A program made the position numbers and the translations under genes. Below the pieces are notes generated by a model, which had not been told where the DNA came from, did not search any database, and worked only from the letters and a program-made list of their open reading frames with translations. Below, piece after piece: positions 19,992 through 27,680 of a DNA stretch of 64,000 bases (position 1 is its first letter; each line of letters starts with the position of its first letter). Origin of the DNA: Pseudomonas sp. ML2-2023-3 (lineage in GTDB: Bacteria; Pseudomonadota; Gammaproteobacteria; Pseudomonadales; Pseudomonadaceae); contig NZ_CP146343.1 in NCBI RefSeq assembly GCF_037055275.1, positions 5,177,001-5,241,000 on the forward strand. The letters run 5' to 3'.

Positions 19992-20036
19992 AGCCCCTGA
20001 GTATGGGAAGGCTCCGCATTCCCATACTCAGGGGCT
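19992..20036. terminator. Strong inverted repeat after the integrase gene
   Basis: AGCCCCTGAGTATGGGA is matched by TCCCATACTCAGGGGCT, a 17-bp perfect stem with an 11-base loop. It lies between the integrase and the convergent small gene. There is no T-tract, so it could be a transcription block, a protein site or a remnant of another element end. Confidence 0.55.
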
Positions 20037-20052
20037 CACGCTTAAAGGTCTA

Positions 20053-20322
20053 TCAGGCAACCACGGCTTTTGCCTTTCTAAGGCGGATCAACCCTGCTGT
20101 TAACTCGTAGTAGTAGACGGTAGCTGGAGCTGAGCATCGCAGGTAGTGCTCCAGAAACCATCTCACGTGCTTTTCTCTCCAGGACCAGGGAGTCGCGCAA
20201 CCCCAGCGTTCACGAATCACCTCGTGCATCCTTTCTGCTTGCCTGATGTGCCGCTGCCGCGTGGCATGCGCACCTTTGAGCACAGGGCTCAGAAACAACG
20301 CTATGTCGAACTCAGACGTCAT
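20053..20322 (-). CDS. Small protein with recombinase SAM-like pattern
   Basis: 89 aa. The ATG overlaps the stop of the upstream recombinase (ATGA), so the two are coupled. The segment from about residue 25 to 85 (HIRQAERMHEVIRERWG, WSWREKHVRWFLEHYL, APATVYYYELTAGLIRLRKAK) has the helix spacing of the core-binding (SAM-like) domain of tyrosine recombinases, but no catalytic domain follows. It might assist the neighbouring recombinase. The function is not established, and the similarity is by eye only. Confidence 0.55.
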   Translation of the reverse strand: MTSEFDIALFLSPVLKGAHATRQRHIRQAERMHEVIRERWGCATPWSWREKHVRWFLEHYLRCSAPATVYYYELTAGLIRLRKAKAVVA

Positions 20323-20913
20323 CGCCGACCTCCGATGTAGGCACTCACCACATCGATGCGGTTATGTCCCAACTCATGGCTGATCTGCTTACGGGCTCGT
20401 TGATCAAGTGCTCGATCCTCTTGATGAACACGACCACCATTAACGGGTGCAGGAAAGCCGATTAGCTGCTCATAGCGCTCACAGGCGTAGGCCGCCCGCA
20501 GCTCATGAAAACCTTTCAATCCATACTCATGCAGGATGTCCCGTGCCGGTCGCACAACTGCCTGCATAAAGTCTTTATAGCTTTCGTCGGGCGCCAACAA
20601 ATTCCGGCTGCCATTGGGTGAGGTCGCGCTGGCCCAACCCAGGGCATCGCGAACTTGATCCGTTGCCGTAATCCAGCGCGGTGCCGACGCCCCTGATCGA
20701 CCACCTTTGGTGCCATCCTGGATGTTGATCTTGCCCAGTTGCCGAACCTCACGTTGCAGTCGGGGCAGATCGGCCAGGATCGCTTCGCGCAGGCGCATAC
20801 CAGTCTCACGGGCGAGGAGCACAATGGCACTCACCCTCGATTGCTGACGATCTGAAAGCGCCCGCGCGATCAACTCAACCTGCGCACGGTCTTGGCCTTG
20901 CGGAGCCTCACTA
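20319..20913 (-). pseudogene. Tyrosine recombinase cut by an IS (5' part lost)
   Basis: The remaining ~198 codons hold a complete-looking catalytic domain of the Integrase_1 type: Arg in RETGMRLREA, Lys in DGTKGGRSG, HxxR in FHELRAAYACERYE, then LGHNRIDVVSAYIGG with His and Tyr. The N-terminal part is missing. The open frame begins inside the IS (codons 20945-20914), and no continuation is found on the far side of the IS. The native portion begins at SEAPQGQDRAQ. The intact gene was probably near 300 aa. Confidence 0.75.
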
Positions 20914-20975
20914 TGAATCGCCCCGGGTTTCGTAGAGACTTCCATGCCTTAAACTGAGGCCAATCAGGAGGTGCC

Positions 20976-21254
20976 ATGAGCAACCCACGTTATCCCGAAG
21001 AATTCAAAATCCAAGCGGTCAATCAAGTGACCGAAAAGAAGCTGCCTGTCGCTGATGTGGCGGCGCGTCTTGGCGTGTCGACGCATAGCCTCTATGCCTG
21101 GATAAAGCGCTACAGCAAACCTCAGGCAAAACGGCAGCAAGACGACGATCAGCACGCTGAACTGCGTCGTCTGCGAGCGGAACTCAAGCGGGTCACTGAA
21201 GAGCGAGACATCTTAAAAAAGGCCGCCGCGTACTTTGCCAAGGAGTGCGGCTGA
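20976..21254 (+). CDS. IS3-family transposase OrfA
   Basis: 92-aa DNA-binding part of the transposase. It has a helix-turn-helix (YPEEFKIQAVNQVTEKKLPVADVAARLGVSTHSLYAWIKRY) and a leucine-zipper-like heptad region (LRRLRAELKRVTEERDILKKAAAYF). The heptamer A AAA AAG at 21215-21221 is in the right register for programmed -1 frameshifting into orfB, giving the OrfAB transposase. Confidence 0.93.
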   Translation: MSNPRYPEEFKIQAVNQVTEKKLPVADVAARLGVSTHSLYAWIKRYSKPQAKRQQDDDQHAELRRLRAELKRVTEERDILKKAAAYFAKECG

Positions 21255-22126
21255 AGTACGCCTTTATCAAGCAGCGCGCGGGCGACTATTCCATTCGACG
21301 GCTTTGCCTGACGCTGAAAGTCCATCCCAGTGGTTATTACGCTTGGTTGTCTGAGCCGCAATCTGCACGCGCTAAAGACGACCAGCGATTGCTGGGTTTG
21401 ATCAAGCACTCGTGGCTGGAGAGCGGCGGAGTTTATGGCTATCGCAAAATCCATGACGACCTGCGCGAGGTCGGTGAAGCTTGTGGTCGGCATCGTGTGG
21501 CGAGGCTGATGCGTCTTGAAGGTCTGCGCTCTCAGACAGGGTATCGACGCCGTCCTGGCAAATACGGCGGTAAGCCAGCGGTCGCCTCACCCAATTTACT
21601 GAAGCGCCAGTTCGATGTCGTAGAACCTAACAAAATTTGGGTCACCGACATCACCTACATTCGTACGTATGAAGGTTGGTTGTATTTGGCGGTGGTGCTG
21701 GATCTGTTTTCTCGTCAGGTCATTGGCTGGTCAATGAAGGCGCAGATGACCAGTGATTTGGCCATTGATGCGTTATTGATGGCGGTTTGGAGGCGAAAAC
21801 CGAAACAAGAGGTGATGGTTCATTCCGACCAGGGCAGCCAGTACAGCAGCTCCGATTGGCGCAGTTTTTTGAAGGCAAACAATTTGGTTGCCAGCATGAG
21901 CCGCCGAGGCAATTGTCATGACAACGCCGTGGCCGAGAGCTTTTTCCAGCTTCTGAAACGGGAACGGATCAAGCGAAAAATCTACACCACGCGGGAAGAT
22001 GCTCGCAGTGATGTGTTTGATTACATCGAAATGTTCTACAACGCAAAACGCCGCCATGGTTTCAACAATCAGCTGTCACCGGTAGAGTTTGAAAAACGTT
22101 ACGCAATGAGCTTGCAAGGTGTCTAG
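21245..22126 (+). CDS. IS3-family transposase OrfB (DDE)
   Basis: 293-aa catalytic part, in the -1 frame relative to orfA and overlapping it by 10 bp. The first available start is GTG 21245, but it is mainly expected as the OrfAB fusion. The order is HTH_21-like (VYGYRKIHDDLREVG, RVARLMRLEGL) then the rve integrase core with Asp in IWVTDITYIRTYEGWLYLAVVLD, Asp in MVHSDQGSQYSS and Glu in NCHDNAVAESFFQLLK. The open frame and catalytic triad are intact, so the IS may be active. Confidence 0.94.
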   Translation: MRLKYAFIKQRAGDYSIRRLCLTLKVHPSGYYAWLSEPQSARAKDDQRLLGLIKHSWLESGGVYGYRKIHDDLREVGEACGRHRVARLMRLEGLRSQTGYRRRPGKYGGKPAVASPNLLKRQFDVVEPNKIWVTDITYIRTYEGWLYLAVVLDLFSRQVIGWSMKAQMTSDLAIDALLMAVWRRKPKQEVMVHSDQGSQYSSSDWRSFLKANNLVASMSRRGNCHDNAVAESFFQLLKRERIKRKIYTTREDARSDVFDYIEMFYNAKRRHGFNNQLSPVEFEKRYAMSLQGV

Positions 22127-22149
22127 AGAACCCGGGGCGATTCAAACCC

Positions 22150-23325
22150 ATGAGCAAAACGATCCGTAAAGCCATCGGCGCGGACATCTCTCACGCTATG
22201 ATTTGTGTGGGGAAGTCGAGTGTGATCGATTCTACTGGTGACGGTGTTCATGCACGCAATCTCGAGCGGCTGATACTTGAGCCAGGCTGTGCAGGACACG
22301 TTCTTCGGCCGGTTGTGCCCCTGACTACTGACCAACTGCACTCTGTTATCACCTTCGCCAGAGCTGCGGTTGGTACTCGATACACCAAGATCGGCGCCGC
22401 CAAGAGCGTGTTGGCTGGTTTTGTGGCTGGTCGGCGGCAGTTCTGCTCGCGATTGATCGCGCAGGCTTATCATAGGGCCGGTGCAAACCTAGTGCCGGAT
22501 GCTGACTTTTGCCATCCAGGGCAGTTACTGAATAGCACCGCGCTTTTTGAAGTTCCTAATGTGCTGAGAGATCTCAATGCGGAAGAAGAGGCACGCTGGC
22601 GTGAAGATATTGACCACGTTCAGGCTATGCGGGATTCAATCAATGCCTTGCTTCAGGAAGCCCGAACGCTGTCCTCTGAGATTGAATCACTCAACGACAT
22701 TGATGCATACCTAGTGGACCATCAGGAGGCAGATGATCACCTAGTACAAGCTCTGAGCAATTCAAGGTATCTGGAACTATGGAAGGATGAGTTTGAAAGG
22801 AATGCTTGGCAGTATCACGTCGCCCTCATGGAGGGATCCGAAAGCTGTGCGGAGTACAAGCAGAGATACTGTGAAGAGCTGCTGGCAAGCGAGACGTTAG
22901 GGCAAAACCGTTTTGTCCTGAACCATGCGGGCTACGTGACGGTGAACGCATTGCATCCGCGCCAATATTTCGCTCTGAAGATAGAGCTGTACGAGCTTTT
23001 GACACAGCTACATGCTCGTCGCATTAGGGCGGCAACTACTTGGCTTGAGCGTAAGGGGCTGCTTGAGCCGGAGCCTCGCACTCTGCTTCGTCCGCACACG
23101 CCGGAATGGTTCGCTTCGCTACGCGAGTGGGACCCAAAGCAAGCTGCGATGACGGAAGCGGCCATCCGGGTAGCCGGAAGTTTAGATGTGTGCACTGTCT
23201 GTGCAGACGAACCAGTCTTCGATTATGTCCTCTTGAGCTTTCCACCGGCTGGACCTGGGACGTGTCGACTTTGCGATGACTGCTTTCATATCCGCTCCAT
23301 TGACGAACCAATGAAGCCTTTCTAG
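22150..23325 (+). CDS. YiiX-like cysteine hydrolase with C-terminal Cys cluster, 5' truncated
   Basis: 391 aa from the first ATG after the IS, 6 bp beyond its end. Residues about 5-125 look like the permuted papain (YiiX/NlpC-P60-related) fold: catalytic-type His15 in ADISHAMICVG, then TRYTKIGA, and Cys99 in RRQFCSRLIAQAYHRAG. The usual GDxLL strand that precedes the His is missing, so the IS probably removed the true start. A helical middle follows. The end has C348-x2-C351 and C372-x2-C375-x2-C378, a possible zinc site. The substrate is unknown, and it may no longer be expressed. Confidence 0.6.
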   Translation: MSKTIRKAIGADISHAMICVGKSSVIDSTGDGVHARNLERLILEPGCAGHVLRPVVPLTTDQLHSVITFARAAVGTRYTKIGAAKSVLAGFVAGRRQFCSRLIAQAYHRAGANLVPDADFCHPGQLLNSTALFEVPNVLRDLNAEEEARWREDIDHVQAMRDSINALLQEARTLSSEIESLNDIDAYLVDHQEADDHLVQALSNSRYLELWKDEFERNAWQYHVALMEGSESCAEYKQRYCEELLASETLGQNRFVLNHAGYVTVNALHPRQYFALKIELYELLTQLHARRIRAATTWLERKGLLEPEPRTLLRPHTPEWFASLREWDPKQAAMTEAAIRVAGSLDVCTVCADEPVFDYVLLSFPPAGPGTCRLCDDCFHIRSIDEPMKPF

Positions 23326-23818
23326 CCGCAATCCCCCGACGGCAACGAAAAACCCAGTTGATGTGAGCTATTTTCGGCTTTTGACCGAGGGGTGGAATGG
23401 TAGCGTAACGTACTAAATAGTCCGGAGCGGTTCTCGATTCGAGCAGGGTAAGACGATTATCAGTACGGGATGGGTAACTGCACCCAACCTGGCCACGCGT
23501 TGGCAATGCACTTGCCCACTCATTTGCATTCGACTTGACCAGTCGTTTGCACTGAATTTGACTAGCAAACTGGGTGGCCGTGCCCGGCAGAAGTTGGCCG
23601 GTTTCTGCCAGTCCCCTCCTTCAGCCTCTTATCAAGCGTAACCTGTGTCCCGACAGCGGCTGGAAGTTCACACCTGATCATAGATGAGCAGCAAGGGTAT
23701 AAAATCGATTACAAGCGACGGGCCAGAGCATGGCTACCTCGTGAGGTATTCCAATTGGTATTCCAATCAAAATAAAAAAAGAAAGTTAGCGATAACAATC
23801 AATAGGATAGAATATGAA
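23326..23818. other. Gene-less right part of the ssrA element
   Basis: No gene is supported. It includes two similar stretches, ATTTGCATTCGACTTGACC and GTTTGCACTGAATTTGACT (about 23521-23566), like the short repeats of an insertion-sequence end. Further right are GGTATTCC repeats and an AT-rich tract before attR. Several short frames are present without any recognisable product. Confidence 0.5.
23745..23767. promoter_or_regulatory. Candidate integrase arm-type sites, right end
   Basis: GGTATTCCAA (23745-23754) and TTGGTATTCCAAT (23755-23767) match the TGGTATTCCC repeats upstream of the integrase. They lie about 55-75 bp inside the right att copy. Confidence 0.5.
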
Positions 23819-23887
23819 TTCAGATTACCCCGGCCCACCAAATCCACAAAAAAAGACGTCCAAGGACGTCTTTTTTTGTGCCTGAAA
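23819..23887 (+). other. attR: degenerate ssrA 3' end plus terminator copy
   Basis: TTCAGATTACCCCGGCCCACCA resembles the ssrA end TTCAAATCCCCCCGGCTCCACCA. Then AAAGACGTCC-AA-GGACGTCTTT, T7 and GTGCCTGAAA (23852-23887) match 18500-18535 with one difference. This marks the right border of the element and is probably the displaced original ssrA terminator. Confidence 0.8.
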
Positions 23888-23921
23888 TTCAGCAAATCCC
23901 GGGCTCTACACCCAGGCCACC

Positions 23922-25124
23922 TCAGGCAATCGGAATCAATGGATCCGCCGCCGCCCACGCCGCGTCACGGTTTGCGGCTGGCGGGTAGATCCACACGGTG
24001 TTGATCTGGGTCTTCAACGATTTGCCTTCCTCCCGGGTCAGCTTGACCTGGCGATCCCAGCCTTCGGTGTAGACCGCACCCCAGCCTCCCAGGTCCAGGC
24101 ACGTGACGTACTTGGGCTGGCTGTACGCAATCGGTGCCACGCCCAGGATCTGGGCCGCAACGTTGTTGCCTGCGTGACGCCCCAAAACAATGGCGTGCTG
24201 ACATGTCATCAGTGCATGATTGCCCAGGTCATCGGTTGCGGCGTAGGCAACATCACCGGTGGCAAAGATGTCTTTCTGGCCAATGACTTTAAGGTGGGCA
24301 TCCACATGCAGACGCCCAAGGGAATCACGCTCTCCCGGGATCTGCGCTGTCAGCGAGCAAGCCCGCACACCCGTGGTCCAGACCACGGTCTTCGCGTCGA
24401 TTCGCTGGCCATCTCCAAGAGTCACGCCCTGTTCATCAACGGCCACCACCGACGATTTCAAGCGCCATGTCACTCCCAGTTCATCGCTGGCCTCGGCAAT
24501 CGACTGGCTGATTTCAGCCCCCATTGACGCCCCGACTTTTTCACCACGGTCCACGATGATCACTTCAACGTCGGCGTGATCACCCAGTATGGCCCGCAGG
24601 CGAGCTGGCATTTCGGTCGCTGTTTCAATGCCGGTAAAACCGCCACCCGCCACGACCACTGTGTTGCGGCCACGGCTTTCTGGAAGGTCTGCCAGTGACT
24701 TGAGGTGATTTTCCAGGCGCACGGCTTGCTCGATCTGGTCCACATCGAAAGCGTGTTGCGCCACGCCTTGGGTCTCGGGGATCGCAAGCCGGCTGCCAGT
24801 GGCCAGAACAAGTTTGTCGTAGCTGAGTACTTGTTTCGTACCGGCGGCATCGATGTAACCGACCGTTTTTTGCTGGGCGTCGATGGTCTCTGCAGCACCC
24901 TTGATGAACGTTACACCTACTGCATCGAACAATTCGTCAATCGGTGCGAACAGCTGGTGCGCGTCCGGCTCGTAAAAACGCGGGCGTATGCGCAGCTCGG
25001 CCTGAGGGGCCAATACGGTCACTTCAACCTCGTCGTGGCCATGAATGTCGAACAACCGCGTTGCACTCAAAGCGGTCCACATGCCACCGAAGCCTGCGCC
25101 AATAATCAGAATCTGCTGTTTCAT
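23922..25124 (-). CDS. NAD(P)/FAD-dependent oxidoreductase, NDH-2-like
   Basis: 400-aa flavoprotein of the type II NADH dehydrogenase group, expected to pass electrons from NADH to quinone at the inner face of the membrane. The FAD-binding Rossmann motif is ILIIGAGFGGMWTAL at the N-terminus, the NAD-binding motif is VVVAGGGFTGIETATEM (about residue 155), and the second FAD motif is DIFATGDVAYA (about 290). No clear C-terminal membrane anchor is seen. It is divergent from an Rrf2-type regulator with two matching palindromes in the gap, so it is probably regulated by it. The physiological substrate is uncertain. Confidence 0.82.
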   Translation of the reverse strand: MKQQILIIGAGFGGMWTALSATRLFDIHGHDEVEVTVLAPQAELRIRPRFYEPDAHQLFAPIDELFDAVGVTFIKGAAETIDAQQKTVGYIDAAGTKQVLSYDKLVLATGSRLAIPETQGVAQHAFDVDQIEQAVRLENHLKSLADLPESRGRNTVVVAGGGFTGIETATEMPARLRAILGDHADVEVIIVDRGEKVGASMGAEISQSIAEASDELGVTWRLKSSVVAVDEQGVTLGDGQRIDAKTVVWTTGVRACSLTAQIPGERDSLGRLHVDAHLKVIGQKDIFATGDVAYAATDDLGNHALMTCQHAIVLGRHAGNNVAAQILGVAPIAYSQPKYVTCLDLGGWGAVYTEGWDRQVKLTREEGKSLKTQINTVWIYPPAANRDAAWAAADPLIPIA

Positions 25125-25195
25125 TTTTTATCCCCTGATGAGAAGCCCGAGCAAAGCAACCCCGAATGACGATCACCACCGAACCCCAATAAAGG

Positions 25196-25210
25196 CGACT
25201 ATATTAGTCG
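25196..25210. promoter_or_regulatory. Palindrome 1 between oxidoreductase and Rrf2 gene
   Basis: CGACTA-TAT-TAGTCG. It has the same outer arms as palindrome 2 (25303-25317), CGACT-N5-AGTCG. It lies 72 bp before the oxidoreductase start and is a likely regulator operator. Confidence 0.7.
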
Positions 25211-25302
25211 TAGTTACAGAGAGCAATCTTTATTTGTGGCCCATGACCCTGCTGTCACGCCCAAGTAGCGTTGCTCGCCTGACTGATCGCTGCTAAAATA
25301 TG

Positions 25303-25317
25303 CGACTAATTCAGTCG
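25303..25317. promoter_or_regulatory. Palindrome 2, upstream of the Rrf2 gene
   Basis: CGACT-AATTC-AGTCG, 9 bp before ATG 25327 and next to its ribosome site. It matches palindrome 1 at both arms, so autoregulation is likely. Confidence 0.7.
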
Positions 25318-25326
25318 GAGATACTG

Positions 25327-25890
25327 ATGTCTCTTTACAGCGCGGGCGTTGAGTACGGCATTCACTGCCTGCTTTTTTTGGTAGGTGATGGCGGCGAAAG
25401 CCGTGAGGCGAGCGTGCGTGATCTTGCAGAGTTGCAAGGCGTACCTCAGGACTACCTGGCAAAGATTTTCACCAAGCTGGCCAAGTCCAGACTGGTCGTG
25501 GCCACCGAAGGCGTGCGCGGCGGATTCAAGCTGGCCAGGCCTGCTGACGAAATCAGCATTCTCGATATCGTCAACGCTATCGACGGCCAGAAGCTTATTT
25601 TCGATTGCCGGGAAATTCGTGGCCGCTGCGCACTCTTCGAAGGCTCGCCGCCTGCCTGGGCGCTGGACGGCCACTGTTCGGTTCACGCGGCGATGATGAC
25701 GGCACAAAAGCGCATGGAAGAGGCCCTGGCTCAACAAACCATTCTTGATCTTGCCCGAAAGGTCGGCCGAAAATCCCCCGCCGAGTTCCCGGCACAGGTC
25801 GGCAAATGGATCAACGATCGTCGAGAGAAGAAAAGCGCCGCGCAGCCTTCTGACGACCAGGCCATCCCGGTAACTGACATCTCGGACTAA
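25327..25890 (+). CDS. Rrf2-family transcriptional regulator
   Basis: 187 aa from ATG 25327, chosen because GGAG lies just upstream and because an earlier in-frame ATG (25300) would overlap the palindrome. The winged helix has the Rrf2 pattern SVRDLAELQGVPQDYLAKIFTKLAKSRLVVATEGVRGGFKLAR. Three cysteines follow in DCREIRGRCALF and GHCSVH (spacing C-x6-C-x15-C), which could bind an Fe-S cluster, but the spacing differs from IscR and NsrR. A redox or NO/metal sensor role for the adjacent oxidoreductase is plausible. Its end overlaps the next, convergent gene by 80 bp. Confidence 0.88.
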   Translation: MSLYSAGVEYGIHCLLFLVGDGGESREASVRDLAELQGVPQDYLAKIFTKLAKSRLVVATEGVRGGFKLARPADEISILDIVNAIDGQKLIFDCREIRGRCALFEGSPPAWALDGHCSVHAAMMTAQKRMEEALAQQTILDLARKVGRKSPAEFPAQVGKWINDRREKKSAAQPSDDQAIPVTDISD

Positions 25891-26746
25891 GCCCCGGCCC
25901 TTTTACAAACCCCACCGCAAGCGCCGACAAAATCAGCACAATCGATACCCCCTCACTGAAATCCACCGAGTGTCCAAGCATCAGCACCGACCCTGCGACC
26001 CCGAATACCGGAATCAGCAAGGACAGCGGCGCCACCTTGGACACCGGGTATTCGCGCAGCAATAAATTCCAGCCCCAGTAGCAGAAATGCGTCGCTGCGT
26101 AGACCTGAAACAAAAGCGAGAACACCGCTACCCACTCAACGTGTTCGACCAATGCGGTAAACGGCGCAGACCCGTGGGCCAGCCAGGTGAGCAGCAGCAA
26201 GGGAATCGGCGGAAACACGCTGGCCCAGACCACAAAGGCGAACATCTCCCGTACCCTGGACTGCTTGATGATGACGTTGCCCACACTCCAGCTGAATGCA
26301 CTGATCAGCAACAAGCCATAGCCCACGGTCGTGCCGTGGCCGGGACTGGCGAGAATAATGCTGACCAGACCCAGCACCGCAAGCCCTACCCCCAGCATCT
26401 GGCCCAGGCTCAGATGCTCGCGAAACAGCAACACCCCCCAGCCCAGCGTGAAAAAAGCACTGAACTGAACCAACAGGGCAGCAGTTCCGGGCGGGACTCC
26501 CAATTCGATGCCCACGTTGATCAGCGCCCACATCGCAACACCAAAAATCAGTCCATAAGCCGCCAGCCACTGCAGGGCTATCGGGGGACGCTTGATAAAA
26601 AACACCCACGGCAACGCCGCGAGGGTAAATCTGAGCGCAGTCAGCAACAACGGATCAATGGCAGCCAGGCCCAATTTGGTAATGGGGAAATTAAACCCCC
26701 AGACGGCCGTCACCATGACGGCCAGGGCCACGTGTTTCTTTTGCAT
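25811..26746 (-). CDS. DMT-superfamily transporter (EamA)
   Basis: Inner-membrane drug/metabolite transporter of 311 aa with about ten membrane segments and two EamA repeats. ATG 26746 gives MQKKHVALAVMVTAVWGFNFPITKLGL, a typical EamA start, and the longer frame upstream is not conserved. It is likely an exporter of an amino acid or metabolite. The last ~30 residues, a hydrophilic tail after LSALAVGFVKG, overlap the convergent Rrf2 gene and are unlike family members, so the stop may have been displaced. Confidence 0.88.
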   Translation of the reverse strand: MQKKHVALAVMVTAVWGFNFPITKLGLAAIDPLLLTALRFTLAALPWVFFIKRPPIALQWLAAYGLIFGVAMWALINVGIELGVPPGTAALLVQFSAFFTLGWGVLLFREHLSLGQMLGVGLAVLGLVSIILASPGHGTTVGYGLLLISAFSWSVGNVIIKQSRVREMFAFVVWASVFPPIPLLLLTWLAHGSAPFTALVEHVEWVAVFSLLFQVYAATHFCYWGWNLLLREYPVSKVAPLSLLIPVFGVAGSVLMLGHSVDFSEGVSIVLILSALAVGFVKGPGLSPRCQLPGWPGRQKAARRFSSLDDR

Positions 26747-26865
26747 AGCGTTCTGCTTCCAGTAGGCAGGGCTGGCGAGCGTGCGCACCAACCGAGGCGT
26801 CACTATGAACACTTGCTACCAAGGCCCGCTTGCACTATCAGGTCATAGATCATTAAATTCGGGCC

Positions 26866-27648
26866 ATGCGCGAAACTGACATCGATACCTACGAGAACAT
26901 CCCCCGTGACGCAGTGGTCACGGCCAATAACTATGCAGACGGCCAGAACTTTGCGCTGCACACCCATCGTCGCGGGCAATTTGCCTATGCCGCCAGCGGT
27001 GTCATCACCGTATTTACCGACCAGGGCAATTGGGTCGTGCCCCCGCAAAGGGCTATCTGGGTTCCAGCGGGGGTGCCTCACGAAATGAGCATGGCCGGGC
27101 CGGTGACCATGCTGAACACTTATATCCGCAGTCCCGCCTGCATCCGGCTTGGCCTGCCCGCACAGTGCCAGGTCTTCGGTATCTCGCCCCTGCTCCACCA
27201 GCTGCTGATCCAGGCCGTGGATATCCCGGCGCTGTATGACGAGACCCGTCGGGAGGGTCTTGTGATGGGGTTGCTGCTTCACGAAATAGCCGGCATGCCG
27301 CCCCTGTCACTCAATGCACCGTTGCCGGGTGAGCCAAGGCTGGCACAGGCCTGTCGTACGTTGCTGGAACAACCGTCACTGGATATCGGGATTGATGAGA
27401 TGGCCCGCCAGGTCGGCATGAGCCGCCGCACCTTCACCCGGCTATTTCGCCAGCAAACCGGAATCAGCTTTGTCGAATGGCGTCAGCAAGCATGCCTGTT
27501 GGCAGCCGTGGTGCGCCTGGGTAACGGCGAAGCCATTACGCGAGTGGCGACTGACCTGGGCTATAGCAGCCCGAGCGCCTTTACCAGTGTGTTTCGCAGA
27601 GTGCTGGGCGCGGCACCCAGCCGGTATTTTCCGAAAGGACTGCCTTGA
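26866..27648 (+). CDS. AraC-family transcriptional regulator
   Basis: 260 aa. The N-terminal cupin-like sensor domain (about residues 15-140; LHTHRRGQFAYAASG, RAIWVPAGVPHEM) is followed by a C-terminal AraC DNA-binding domain with two helix-turn-helix motifs (IGIDEMARQVGMSRRTFTRLFRQQTGISFVEWR and ITRVATDLGYSSPSAFTSVFRRVLGAAPSRYF). It is divergent from the DMT transporter and may control it. It is followed by a terminator. The effector is unknown. Confidence 0.9.
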   Translation: MRETDIDTYENIPRDAVVTANNYADGQNFALHTHRRGQFAYAASGVITVFTDQGNWVVPPQRAIWVPAGVPHEMSMAGPVTMLNTYIRSPACIRLGLPAQCQVFGISPLLHQLLIQAVDIPALYDETRREGLVMGLLLHEIAGMPPLSLNAPLPGEPRLAQACRTLLEQPSLDIGIDEMARQVGMSRRTFTRLFRQQTGISFVEWRQQACLLAAVVRLGNGEAITRVATDLGYSSPSAFTSVFRRVLGAAPSRYFPKGLP

Positions 27649-27680
27649 ACCGGTCACGGCCAAAGCTAATACCCATAAAA

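Larger units (their letters stand above)
20914..22144 (+). mobile_element. IS3-family insertion sequence, 1231 bp
   Basis: The terminal inverted repeats begin TGAATCGCCCCGGGTT (left) and end AACCCGGGGCGATTCA (right), with partial matching continuing inward. Inside are orfA and orfB in -1 register with an A6G slippery site. No target duplication is visible: the left flank is CTA and the right flank AAC. This suggests a deletion or recombination next to the element after insertion. Confidence 0.9.
18489..23851. mobile_element. Integrative element at ssrA, about 5.4 kb, decayed
   Basis: The element is bounded by the two copies of the ssrA terminator (18500 and 23852). It carries an intact tyrosine integrase next to ssrA, an unexplained inverted repeat, a second recombinase truncated by an IS3-family insertion, a small overlapping gene, a 5'-truncated YiiX-like hydrolase, and about 500 bp without genes. 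Repeats of GGTATTCC lie inside both ends and may be integrase arm sites. Loss of gene ends around the IS suggests a remnant of a larger island. Confidence 0.8.

Noticed and set aside
22123..22473. Missing N-terminal part of the truncated recombinase on the right side of the IS
   Set aside because: The minus-strand frame there has no recombinase features and is opposite the YiiX-like gene, so the missing part is not beside the IS.
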